The translations under genes and the position numbers were made by a program. The notes beneath the pieces were generated by a model. The model searched no databases, was not told the DNA's origin, and saw only the letters and a list, made by a program, of their open reading frames with translations. Positions 12,895 through 24,087 of a stretch of DNA of 64,000 bases are shown piece after piece. How positions within the stretch are numbered: the first letter of the stretch is position 1; every line of letters begins with the position of its first letter. Origin of the DNA: Manis javanica (taxonomy: Eukaryota > Chordata > Mammalia > Pholidota > Manidae); contig NC_133169.1 in assembly GCF_040802235.1 (NCBI RefSeq), positions 43,779,034-43,843,033 of the forward strand, in the 5' to 3' direction.

Positions 12895-13105
12895 CATCTC
12901 TTGTTGCCTACTTTGTGCCTGACACTGTGCTGTGGGCTTCCTTTGCAGTGTATCTACTTCTCACAACAACACTGTGATTTAGACACCAGTATCTCCATTC
13001 AGATGTAAAAAGACTGAGAATCAGGAAAATGGAGTACATTACCCAAAGGTAATGGGCTGGTAAGTGGGTGAATCAGAACTTGACTCTACAGATATCTTCT
13101 TCCAT
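12895..13105 (-). repeat. MIR SINE
   Basis: Reverse MIR core: 'tttgtgcctgacactgtgct', then 'tctcacaacaacactgtga' and 'gtaagtgggtgaatcagaac'. Confidence 0.75.
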
Positions 13106-13223
13106 AATCTGTATGGTCTTTGGAAGACAATAGAAACCCTAAGAGAATATGTGGAAAGATAGAAAAAGAGAGGGTGGGAGAGAGATGATGATAGATAGGG
13201 AGACAGATGGATAGAAAGATAGA

Positions 13224-13224
13224 T

Positions 13225-13275
<51 letters not shown>
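13224..13275. repeat. (GATA)n microsatellite
   Basis: About 13 near-perfect tandem GATA units, with imperfect GATA/GACA/GAAA neighbours from about 13,185 to 13,320. Confidence 0.95.
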
Positions 13276-13554
13276 ATAGATAGGAAGACAGGTAGGTAAA
13301 TAGGAGACAGATTTATCTACATCTATGTCTACTTAACTCCCCATGAGTTTCCTAAATCAGAATACAATGTCATCTCTGCTTCCTGCTCCCCAGAAAGACA
13401 GGAAAGGTATCAGAAAAGTGACAGAAAGAATACAAGCAAGAGATGAGGAGATTTTTCATGGTGGAAAGATGAATCCTCAGATGAAATATGACCCATGACT
13501 TTAAGTCACAAAGGATGAGATAAAAGACAAGAATTCTTTTCAGTCTTTTTATGC

Positions 13555-13690
13555 ACCCACTGTCTGTGGGGTTCTGTGCTATTTCTTACATGTTACCTCA
13601 TGGGATCCTCACAAAGTTCCTCCTTTGTTACCCCATTTACCAGTGAGGAGGCGAGGCTTTGAAAGTGTTAATTAACTTGTCCCCACTCCA
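13555..13690 (-). repeat. MIR SINE
   Basis: Reverse MIR: 'ttctgtgctatttcttacat' then 'atgggatcctcacaaagttc' and 'ccatttaccagtgaggaggc'. Diverged. Confidence 0.6.
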
Positions 13691-14750
13691 AATCAAGCAT
13701 CCAGTGAATAATAAGGCAAAAATTTACACTATAAGAACCCTGTCTACTTCACTGAGCATTAAGGAAAAGAGAGACTATCTTTCTGAATGTATAGTGTGTG
13801 TTTTTCCTAAACAGCAGCACTGGATGAAAACAGATTCCAGAACAACTTGTATAAATCCACACACTAGAGGCTCCTGACAGGTTATTAAGTCATATCAGGG
13901 ACATTCAGGCATATTTATAATCTTTTAAAACTAGAATTATCTGATTTTTCTGTGATCTCTACTTTGATGTTTTTGTAAACAATAAAACTAGATCAATAGG
14001 CTAAGGTCTACTCTGGTAGACAATTCTGGCAGAAATATAACCATCAACCAAGAGCTGTGAGACCTGGGCCCTTTACCAACTCTGCAGCCAACAGACAGCA
14101 GTGAGGACCCAGGCTGGTTATGTGACCTCTCAGGGCCTCACTTGCTACATAACATGAGGATCTGGACTGTTTAATCTTTGAGCTCCATTCCAGTTCAGCA
14201 GTCTATAGAATCCTCTAGACCTGGAGGAGCTGACTTGCCTCTCAAATCTCTCATTCCACAACCTTTTTTTAGAAGTACTTCAACTGACTATTAAAATGAC
14301 CAATTAAAACATCATTGTTACAGATAATTTCAATTATTCTGCACAATGAAAATCAAATCCCAGATGTGCAGCCCCAGCCCAGTTAGGCTTCCAGCCACAT
14401 CCAGATATCCTGGGCCACCAGCCAGCCATTTCATTACCCTTTGGGTGCTCCACGGAGCCCCACACTATTAGCACAGCAGCTCTGCCAGAACAGTAACAAG
14501 CAGCAGCAATGAATATCAAAGCTAAGGAGAAATTACGTTTAGGTTTGCTATCTTAGGTTATCTTCATCACTGCTCACATCCACATGTCCCCAAGAGAATG
14601 TCAGCAAAGGGGAACCTGAGGCACAACGCCAAGGAGAGTTCAGGTAATTCCTGGGCAGGGGAAGGTGGGAGATGCGGGGAGCTGGATAGGGTGTGTCCCA
14701 CAAGAGGAAGATTTTTTAGGAGAGGCGTAAGGAAGGAAGGCTGTGTGGGG
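13691..14750. other. no gene recognised
   Basis: A possible MIR scrap at 14,095-14,190 and otherwise unassigned sequence. Confidence 0.4.
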
Positions 14751-14935
14751 CTAAGATCGTGGACTCTCAGGGCCTAGGTTGCTTGGGTGGAAAGCCTGGC
14801 CTTACCACTAACTAGCTACATGACATATTGAATTCCTTTAGGCTTCAATTTCCTCATCTATCAGATGGATATAAGGGTTCACGTACCTCATCAAATGTGA
14901 GTTAAATGTGCAAAGTCCTTATGAGCATTTGCCTG
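14750..14935 (+). repeat. MIR SINE
   Basis: Sense MIR: 'taccactaactagctacatg' followed by 'cttcaatttcctcatctatc' and 'gagttaaatgtgcaaagtcc'. Confidence 0.65.
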
Positions 14936-17058
14936 CCAACTTCTCTCAAGGAAGGGTTACTGTTGATGTTCTTCGCCACTGGAAGGGCATGACTCCCTGC
15001 CTTCTCCCTCGCCGGCGGGGAGGTGGCTCAGGCAGGCCTTGCAACATTCTTTTTTCCCCTGAAGCTTCTCCCACTGCGGTGGAGCCAGTTTTTGAAGAGA
15101 CCAAATTCAAGTTGTGCGAGTGTTTGACTCTCCCTTTCCTTCCCAGAGAAAAGATATTTCTGACAAACACTCCTAGAGTTTGGGACAAATTCTCCTAAAT
15201 ACTCTAAACAAAGTAAAAGACTCCTGAGTCTCCTTTTGATTGAACTGAACTATCTGGCCTGCTTTATAGGACCTTGTTTGTAAAACATGATACACCTTGA
15301 ACTATGGTTATGGGTGCCACCACCCAACCTTTCTTGTCATCTGCATTTCTGTGCAGTATGAACACGAAGGAGAAATAACTGGGGTGTCTCCGTCTCCCTG
15401 TCCCTAAAGAGATGAAAAGGCAGAAGTAAAGAAAAGGCAAGTCGAGACAGAGGGAAGAGAGCTGCCGTGGGTCCTTCCATTTTGTCCCGCCTGGACCTCC
15501 AGGGAAGCCAGGCATCTGGTTCACACCTAAGCGACACCTCGCAAGGAAGAGGGGCTCAACACAGGTTTGTCAAATGCACTCAAAAGAATGAATACTGGCC
15601 AAAAACAAAACAAAAAAAAGTAAGGGCTCTGAAACAGATAGAAAGTGATAACACCTTCTGCCACCCACACAAAACCCTCCAGACTTCTCCTCCACAAGAC
15701 TGTGGACTTGTGTTTGAAGGTGCTTCATTCACAGGACAAGAAAGAGAACAGGCAATACTGGTAAAATAAGTCCTCAGAAGTCTCCTTCCAAAAAGGAGCA
15801 TGCAGCAGCAAAAACCAAGCTCTTCCAATTCCTACCAGTTCTTCTACCCAATTTACCTGCTGCCCTTTACCCAGCTTTATTACTGTTATATATGCACATA
15901 TATATGCTATATATGTGCTATAACATATATGCACAAATCCCAACAATGATTATCAATAGTGACTCAAACAGTCAATAAGAGGAATTGGCAATTGAGTTAC
16001 AATTAAAGTTAATTTACATAAGCGATAAATAAAAGAGATATCATTAATAACGACTGGAAAAAATCAAACATCCTTCTCTACTTTGCATTTCTTACCAATT
16101 CATGTTCCTTCCCACACCCTGCCTCAGAGGTGTGTAACAACTGCAGCCGAACTGCATGCTATCAATGTTTTCCAAATGTTGCCTGAAAATGAATCACTAG
16201 ATAATGCTTAGAAAGAAGCTGTATTCAGTTGGCAAATTTGGAACGCACGGCGAACTCTGAAAGGCCAGTTAGAACAGATACAGATCACTTTTCCTCATGC
16301 TGACAGAGTATTCATAAAAATGTTAGGGAGGTATTGTTTCTGATGTACCCAGTGAGGCCATCCCATTAACCAGCCCCTATTGCCTTAAGTGTCTGCCTCC
16401 CCACCTGGAAGAGACCTAGGTGTCTATTTAAGGCTAAATAAAAACAGGTTGACTGACTGATGTCAGTGACCTTTTTTATGACTACATAAGGAGCCATGGG
16501 AAGTTCTGGATTCAGCCTCAGAAACCCAGATTCTTTTCTTAACTTTCCATAAGCAGTTAATCCTTCACACACACACACCAGCTTTATTTATCTCTTTAAA
16601 ATTATGAAGTTGTGTCTGAGATGATCACTAAGGTCCTTATCTGCTTCTGTCTTTGTGGTTCTGTGACACACCACAGAAAGGCAACTCAGCAGTGACAGAG
16701 GGGGGCAGGGAGGAAGAAAGAGAAGCGGGTCCTGCAGATGCACTTTTCCTGCCTTGGGGCATTCAGGCTGAGACGGGACAACACTCATAGGATCGCAGTA
16801 CAGTAACTGGAGTCAAAGGCAGGGAATTCTTTGTAAGTAGTCAGGAGTGAGGCGCTGTAAGGAAAGGGCCTAAACATAGGCTTGGTTGAAAAGAGCATGT
16901 TGAGAAAGCAACAGGCCAGGAGGCAGGAATAACTGCACCACTTTTCTGAACAAGTGGTAAGTGCCGTCCCCTGTCTACAGCCACTACTCCTTCCCCCTGC
17001 CCCACAAGCTCTCCCTTCCCCCGTTTCTTTCCCACAGGCGTCTCTGGGTGGCTGGTAC
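14936..17058. other. no gene recognised
   Basis: Mixed unique sequence. An AT-rich palindromic patch of alternating ATAT/GCAC is at 15,885-15,930. A polypyrimidine stretch with AG (about 16,980-17,038) precedes the olfactory receptor start and could be the acceptor of its 5'UTR intron, as is usual in this gene family; that is inference. Confidence 0.4.
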
Positions 17059-18035
17059 ATGGCCGGCCCCAGCAATGCCACCGAGCCCTGCGGCTTTCTC
17101 CTTCAGGGCTTCTCTGAGCTCCCACAGCTGAGGCCTGTGCTCTTCTTGCTTTTGCTGGCCGTGCACCTGGCCATGCTCAGTGGAAACCTGCTCATTCTAG
17201 TGGCCGTGGCCTCAATGTCCAGCTGGCCACCGATGCTGCTCTTCCTGTGCCAGCTGTCAGCCATTGAGCTCCGCTACACGCTGGTGATGGTGCCCTGCGC
17301 CCTGGCTGACCTGGCCACACCTGGCCTCGGCAGTGGCAGCCCATCTCCTTCCTGGCCTGTGAGGTTCAGATGCAGATGTTCGTGGGACTGAGGGGTGCTG
17401 AGTGCTTCCTACTGGCCGCCATGGCCTATGACCAGTACGTGGCCATCTGCCACCCACTGCATGACGCAGCTTTGCTGAGCCCCCGGGTGTGCGCGTGGCT
17501 GGCCCTGGTCTGCTGCCTCGGGGTGCTGGTGGTGTCAGTGGGGCTCACGCTGGCCATCTTCCACCTGCCTTTCTGCAGCTCCCGCCTGCTGGTGCACTTG
17601 TTCCCTGACATCACGGCACTGTTGCACCGGGCCTGCAAGCGGAGCTATGCAAATGAGCTGCCCTTGCTGGGCGTCTGCCTCGTGCTGCTGCTGATGCCCT
17701 TGCTGCTCATTCTGGCCTCCTATGGCGCCATCACCACCTCCCTGCGCTGCCTGCGCTGCCCCGGGAGCCGGCACAAGGCCGCCTCCACCTGCACCTTGCA
17801 CCTGGCTGTCACCCTGCTACACTATGGCTGCACCACCTTCATGTACGTGTGGCCCAAGGCCAGCTACTCCCCACAGCAGGCCCGCACGCTGGCGCTCGTC
17901 TACACCAACATCATGCCGCTGCTCTACCCGCTCATTTACAGCCTGTGCAACCGAGAGATCACCGCCACCATCCGCCAGATGCTGGGGCAGAGGAGGCCTG
18001 GCCACGCCCCAGGTCAGGGTGTGTGTGAGCCCTGA
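17059..18035 (+). pseudogene. olfactory receptor pseudogene (class II, OR6/OR10-like)
   Basis: Single-exon seven-transmembrane odorant receptor, normally in the cilia of olfactory neurons. The ATG at 17059 is chosen because it puts a glycosylation sequon (NAT, residues 6-8) and the family start pattern FLLQGF at normal places. GN is at residues 42-43 (TM1), and PPMLLFL takes the place of the TM2 signature. The first frame runs to about 17,325; the rest, from ISFLACEVQ through MAYDQYVAIC (17,421) and the TM6-TM7 region to TGA at 18,035, is in another frame. One small indel (net +1, or -2) at 17,325-17,348 therefore breaks the gene. DRY is DQY and the TM7 NPxxY asparagine is tyrosine (LYPLIY), so relaxation may predate the frameshift. 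Total length without the shift, about 325 residues, is normal. The subfamily is uncertain; OR6W1 is possible given the KEL neighbourhood. Confidence 0.88.
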
Positions 18036-18880
18036 CAGCAGGCAGGCTGGAGCTCCGCCCCCCTAAATTTTCCTCCTTCAGGTGGCGTCCGCCTAGGGAA
18101 CACCACCGAGGGGGCTGTTCAAGGACCGAATTCAGGAAAGCGAACCAGGAAATATGTCCATGCACAGGGCATCTCCCTGCAGTTGCCCCATCCTCCACTC
18201 CTCCCTGAAGGAATGGCCAAAATCAGTAGAGCCCCAGACTTGCATTTAGTGGTTCCCTAATTACCTGTTGGTTCTTCCCATGTGCTGGGGCCTCTGCAAA
18301 GTGGTGGGCTTGCACTGCTGAAGGCACAACTCATGACCTCCAGGAGCTCCCAGCCATAGCGAGCAGTGATGTGAAGCGTGAACCACAGATGTATGGAGAG
18401 GAGACAGTGGGGAGAGGGGGATAATGGGCACTTCTATTTTGAACATGTGAATTAAAATGCTGCCAGGACAAGCCAGAGAAGATGCTGAATGACGAGGTAA
18501 ACACACCCATCTAGAGCACAGGAAGAGGTTCAAGAGGAAGGACAGATTTGGAATTATAGGTGGCCACTGAAACCATGGAATGGGTGATATTACCCTCCAA
18601 AAAGATACAGTTGCTATGTGATGAGATTCTGGGTGATTTTTATTTTCTTGCTTGTGTATCTTCCAAATTTCCCCTAATCATTTTCAATGGAGATTATTTT
18701 TATATATAAACAATCATTATTTAAAACAAATTATATTGGAGCACCCTCAGGGAATCAGACTTCTTACTCTCCATCCCCAAGATAAAGGCCTGAGTCCCAC
18801 TTGTCTGAAACTGTCTCCTTACCAATAGTTGTGGAGTAAAATGGAGCTAGACTGAGCTTTACAGGGGTGGATCCGGTACT
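18036..18880. other. no gene recognised
   Basis: 3' flank of the receptor. An A/T-rich stretch at 18,620-18,740 resembles an old repeat tail but I cannot name it. Confidence 0.4.
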
Positions 18881-19435
18881 GTGCCTTGTAGTACAAGAGT
18901 AGGAGGGCACTGAAGAGCTTTTAATCCACCACTAGTGTTGGGGATGGTCTTTGTCTTCTCACATGCTTGTAGGCAGAATGGGAAAGCACAAGCTTGAGAA
19001 CAACCGGTGCAGTCCTTGAAAGTTATCTGCCCACAAAAATATATTTTGTCCTCAAAGAGGAGCCAAGACTCCTCACTATGAAAATAGGGAGACCTTGAAG
19101 ATGTGTGGAAACACCGCCCCTGCTTCTGGCCTGCCTTCCCCCACTTGCAAATTAACAACCTGTTTATGCATTCCATGAGGAACAGAAGGAGCCCTATTGT
19201 TCTTATCTTTGCCCGGCTGCCGCTGACGTCAATACTGTGCTCGACTGTTTATTAGATAAGGCTATTTTCTGGAATCATGTTAGTCTTTGCTGTATAAATA
19301 CCCTGGACCTTCAATAAAGTTTTGCTGGTGATGCGCAGGAGCGTCAGCCCTCCCCTTTGTGTGTCCTTTGTCCAGGTCTCCTCATGTCCTTTGGTAGCCC
19401 TGTTCGACTGTTGCGGCTGGGCCACAACACAGTAG
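18880..19435 (+). mobile_element. LTR-like element, class II (ERVK-type) flavour
   Basis: About 550 bp with LTR architecture: a TATA box TATAAATA at 19,293-19,300 and a poly(A) signal AATAAA at 19,313-19,318, followed by a G/T- and C-rich R/U5-like part. It begins near TGTGCC (18,880) and ends near CACAACACA (19,432). No clear target duplication was found, so the limits are approximate. I infer class II from the compact TATA/AATAAA spacing. No viral coding sequence is attached. Confidence 0.5.
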
Positions 19436-19649
19436 CTGGGAGGAAATATTACTGTCAAGGATAAAGTGAGGAGACATTAAGAGGAAGAATTACTAATCCA
19501 TGTGGCCTTGTAACACTAAAGAAAGTAAATTCCCTTGATGTGACTATTTCTATACAATGTTACAAGCAGTATATCCTAGTATATTGAAGGAAACAAACTG
19601 GCACAAAAATTTAAGTACAAACATTAGGTTACACTAGAAAAATGCCAGA

Positions 19650-20345
19650 ATTTATTTATTCATCCATACGTGCAACAAATGAATGTTATTAGTGACAGTT
19701 GCATGTCAAGAACTAGATAGTTAAGGATTCAACCGTAATCAAAATGTCATTATATTCCTACCACCTCAATCCAAATGATCAAATGAATGAATCTGAAGCC
19801 CATGTGGAGTCCAAAGTCTCCTAGGGGACTTAGTTAGGTACATCAATAGGCATTACAATACTATTTAATAAGTATTGTGATGGGGAAAAGACAAGGTCCT
19901 ACAGGAAGTACATAGCCTAGACTTACAGTGGTAGGAGCATCAGGGAAAGCGTAGGAAGAAGTCATGTGTAAGATCTAAAAATAAATGGGTAGTTATAGCC
20001 AGAGAGACATAGCTGAGAAAGGAGAGTCCAGACAGAGGGAGCAGGAAGTGCAAATGCCCAAGGCAAAGGAGACTGTTATACATTCCAGTACTTGCCCAAG
20101 GGACTGGCTCTCACTGGTGGTGATGGAATGGTGGGGTGTACTGTGTGCTGCTAGTATTAAGAGATCATGCTAGAGGTGCAGATAAGGACCAAGGCATGCA
20201 CACCTTCTCAGTCATATTAAAGAATTTGGATTTCATCCTAAAGAAAGTAGAAAAAAGTAAGAAAAGAAGGAGAAGGAAGGGGAGGATGAGAAAAAGAAGA
20301 AGCCAATAAACCTGTTCAAGCAAGGGAGTGATATGAACCAGTTTG
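19650..20345 (-). mobile_element. L2 fragment, reverse
   Basis: Diverged reverse L2: 'atttattcatccatacgtgc' near the 3' end, then 'gcaggaagtgcaaatgccca' and 'aagaatttggatttcatcct'. Non-coding. Confidence 0.6.
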
Positions 20346-20589
20346 AACATGCTAACTACTATGCTGAGAATGAAATAGAGAAAGAAATGACAAAAAATAT
20401 TAGGCAGCTAGTACAGAAATACACGTTAGAGATGATGTTGGCACATTTTACACAGGTGGTGGTGGAAGGGGAGAGAAATTGAAAGGTTGGAGAAATAATT
20501 AGAAGGTAGATATAACAGAAATTAATGCAAATTGATAGTATAAAAGAGAAGTCAGGGATAATGCAAATTAACTGTCCTGGGGAGACAGG

Positions 20590-21755
20590 GCAGGGACATA
20601 GGACAAGCATCATGATTAAATTTTTCTGCCTATGATGAAAAATGATGAGATATAAACAGTATAGTTAGAGCACTATAGTTAGAACAGGGGGGACTCCACC
20701 TTAAGGCTGATTATATTTTAAAAACCAGGGAGTTAGGAGGTAAGATTCATAACGTATTTTATGGTAATCAGACAATACCTGACAGTCTCTTAAGTAGGCC
20801 TGAATAATAAGTCCCCAATGCTTGAGGGAAGCCACTATCTTGGAGAAGAAGAGGATTAATAAATTCCTTATATTAAGTTTATCTTGCAGAATATCTAGAG
20901 AATTGACTGTGGATGGTGACATAATGTCTCTCACCAGACAGAGATATCGTATGACCACGTGTCAAGCCTATGCCCCTTCTCTTCCACGCTTTGCCCCATT
21001 TTTGAAATCCTCAGAGGAAAGAATCCTAAGCCATTGAATGCACCTCCTCTCTGAGATTGCCCACACTCCCCTTTTTTGAGTATGTACTTTTTGCCTTAAA
21101 TAAAGCCTTCTCACTGCTTAACTTACTGAGCATTGTCTCTGTGCTCTTCCAGTGGTACCTTTTTACTTTGCTATTTCATTCAATATTCTAGACTTAAGCA
21201 CAAGTCTTTTCCTTCTCTGTTCTACTTCAGACAAGTAGGGAAGGGCTACTGAGATCTGTGATTTGGGCTTGCAAGTTCACATCACCTTGGTGACCTAGAA
21301 AAGACTGCAGCTGTATGATCATGCTCTTTAGTATCCTGCCTGAAAATCTCTTTTCTTGCCTTTGGGAAGTTCTCAGAACATAATCTCACTCCATCCAGTG
21401 CTCTGTGGCTCCCCAAATCCTGGGGTGGTAGGGGCTTAGTTCCCATACCATGAAGTTTCAGGCAGGCAGTGTATGCCAGGTGACCCTGGTTTTAGGAGTT
21501 GGCACAGTATGCCAAGCAGAAGTTCAATGAGCTTCCCTTTCCTCCCTGTGATCTTCCTTGCTCTCTGCTTCCTGCACACCTGCTGACATTCGCAGCTACT
21601 CTCACTTTAATGAACTCCTTACTTACCTACACTCATCCAACCTGTTTGAGAATTCTTTCTCAGTCAGAGTCAAGAACCCTCCCCCATCCAGGCTGTGGTT
21701 TCACCTACTGTGCAGGGAGAGACCTCCCCAAATGCAGCTGCCCAACAACACTGGT
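20590..21755 (+). mobile_element. ERV1-like LTR, copy 3
   Basis: Closely parallels copy 2 over its whole length, including AATAAA at 21,099-21,104, the R-region phrase 'ttctcactgcttaacttact' and the U5-side block ending 'cagggagagacctccccaaa'. Same orientation as the other two copies. Because an L2, MIRs and the receptor lie between copies 2 and 3, they are independent insertions and not the ends of one provirus. Confidence 0.65.
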
Positions 21756-23001
21756 AAAGATGACAGATGAGATCACTGAGATGGGAATGAAGGACAGAAG
21801 TGGGAAGAGAACTTCATCTTTCACTGAATATTTTCTTCACATCCATATATGCACTACTTATTCAGTAAATTCTTTCAAAATAAAAATGAAGGCTAGGTAA
21901 AGGAAAAGAACATGCAGAGGAATTTTTTTTTAAAGAACAATCAGGGGGGAGGAGCCAAGATGGCAGCATGAGTAGTTCAGCAGAAATCTCCTCCCAAAAA
22001 CACACATATTTTTAAAAATACAACAAATACAACTATTCCTAAAAGAGAGACCAGTGGATATAGTACAACAGGCAGGCTACATCTACATCTGCTAGAACTC
22101 AGCATCACACAAAGGGGGTAAGATACCAGCCATGGCCTGGTGGGACCCAAGTGCCCCCACCGTCACCCCAGATCCCACTTGGAAAGAAAGGAGTCAGAGA
22201 GGGGAGGGAGTGAAAGCCCAAGACTACTAAACAGTGAACTCTAGTAATCCACACTGGGAGCACAGACACATGGTGCATGGTGTGCTGGATATTAGAGAAA
22301 CGGAAAAGTAAAATGTGCAAGCGGGTCACCGCAGCTGGCTCCCCTGGGACAAAAGAAAAGCGAGAGCTTTTTGAAAGTCTTATAGGGACAGGGACCTCAC
22401 AGCTGGATGAAATCATCCCGGCACACTCAGCCCAGCAGCTGGGAATCTTGGGGAACTCCAGGCATCCTATTCCCTGGGTGGCAGCACAGCCCTGAAGCCC
22501 CTCAGGGTCATAAGCAGCCAGCCAGTCATTACTCCAGCTGGTGCAGATCCTGAAACACCAGCCCAGCGGGAGAGTGGCTGCACACACCTGAGGCGGGTAG
22601 TGGGTGCGTGCAGCAGCATCAGTGCCAGAGGTGCCTGGGAGACACACATGCTGGTGGCGGTGGCTCCAGAGGGGCTCAGGAGCAGCTGTACCCCCAGCAG
22701 CTGCCCAGAATTTCCTCCCAGCGCACAGCCACCCGGGCCTGAACAAAGGCTGCCGCCAGTACTCACATGCCTGGCAGGGGCGCCGCTCTCATAGGAGAAC
22801 ACACCTGGTGTGCTTGCCACTCCCCATAGGGCTCTGCACTGCTCTGAAGGAGATCCCACCCACAGCAGCTTAGGGGATTAACCCAGAGGCTGTTCCATGA
22901 GTGCAGTTAACTGACAAAGGCAGCAGAGAATGGCAAGTCAACCAGCAAGCAGGAAAGGACTTTGTTCTCCCAGCTGACACACATGCTACCTGCCTACGGC
23001 T

Positions 23002-23806
23002 ATGTCTATTACCATGAAAAGGAGGAAGAATTTGGTCCTGTCCAGAATTACTCACACAGCCCCTGAGAGAGGGTCTGTGGAGATAGACTTAACCAATCTC
23101 CCCAAAAAAGAATTAAAAATATAGGTCATAACCATGCTGATGTACCTGCAGAGATCTATGCAAGAGTTAAAGGATAAAGTTGGGAGGGAAAATACAGAAA
23201 TAAAACAATCTCTGAAAGGACGTAAGAGCAGACTGGATGAGGTGCAAGATGCCATTAATGAAATAGAAATCAGAGAACAGGAACACAGAGAAGCTGAGGC
23301 AGAGAGAGATAAAAGGATCTCCAGGAATGAAAGAATATTAACAGAACTGTGAGACCAATCCAAATGGAACAATATTTCCATTATAGTGTTACTGCAACAA
23401 GAAGAGAGAGAAAGGGATAGAAAGTGTATTATGGAGGCCCACAGAACTCCCAACACAAAGGACCCAAGGAGGACAACACCAATACATATAGTAATTAAAA
23501 TGGCAAAGATCAAAGACAAGAACAGAGTATTATAGGCAGCCAGAGAGAGAAAAACAGGTGACTTACAAAGGAAAACCCATCAGGCTATCATCAGACTTCT
23601 CAACAGAAACCTTACAGGCCAGAAGAGAATGGCATGATATATTTAATGCAATGAAACAGAAGGGCCTTCAACCAAGAATAGTGTATCCAGCACGATTATC
23701 ATTTAAATATGAAGGAGGGATTAAACAATTCCCAGACAAGCAAAAGTTGAGGGAATTTGCCTCCCACAAACTACCTCTACAGGGTATTTTAGAGGGACTG
23801 CTCTAG
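23002..23806 (+). pseudogene. L1 copy 1 ORF1 remnant
   Basis: ORF1p is the trimeric coiled-coil RNA chaperone of the L1 particle. The start is placed at the ATG that opens MSITMKR, as in copy 3. The coiled coil is readable (MQELKD...ENTEIKQSLKGR), but a stop follows ILTEL at 23,350. The RNA-recognition segment is shortened. The C-terminal domain resumes at 23,558 (YKGKPIRLSSDFSTET) and runs to the normal end at 23,806. Confidence 0.8.
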
Positions 23807-24087
23807 ATGGAAACACTCCTAAGGCTAAATAGATGTCACCAGAGAAAATAAAATCACACCAAAGAAAGGAGACCAACCAAATACTAACTAAGGGCAAAAA
23901 ATAAAATCAAATACTCACAACAGCATTCAAAAGAAACACAAAAGAACACAGAATAAAACACATAACATTAAAAAATGGAGGAGGAAGAATAATAAGGGAG
24001 AGAAATAAAGAATCATCAAACTGTGCTTATAATAGCTTAATAAGCGAGTTAAATTAGACAGATAGGAAAGAAGTTAACCTTGAACCA

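Noticed and set aside
13185..13320. Tandem repeats as a CRISPR array
   Set aside because: Simple GATA microsatellite in a mammalian genome, no spacers.
3718..21755. Three LTR copies as ends of one provirus
   Set aside because: Between them lie L2, MIR, old L1 and an olfactory receptor, all host or older sequence, and no gag, pol or env.
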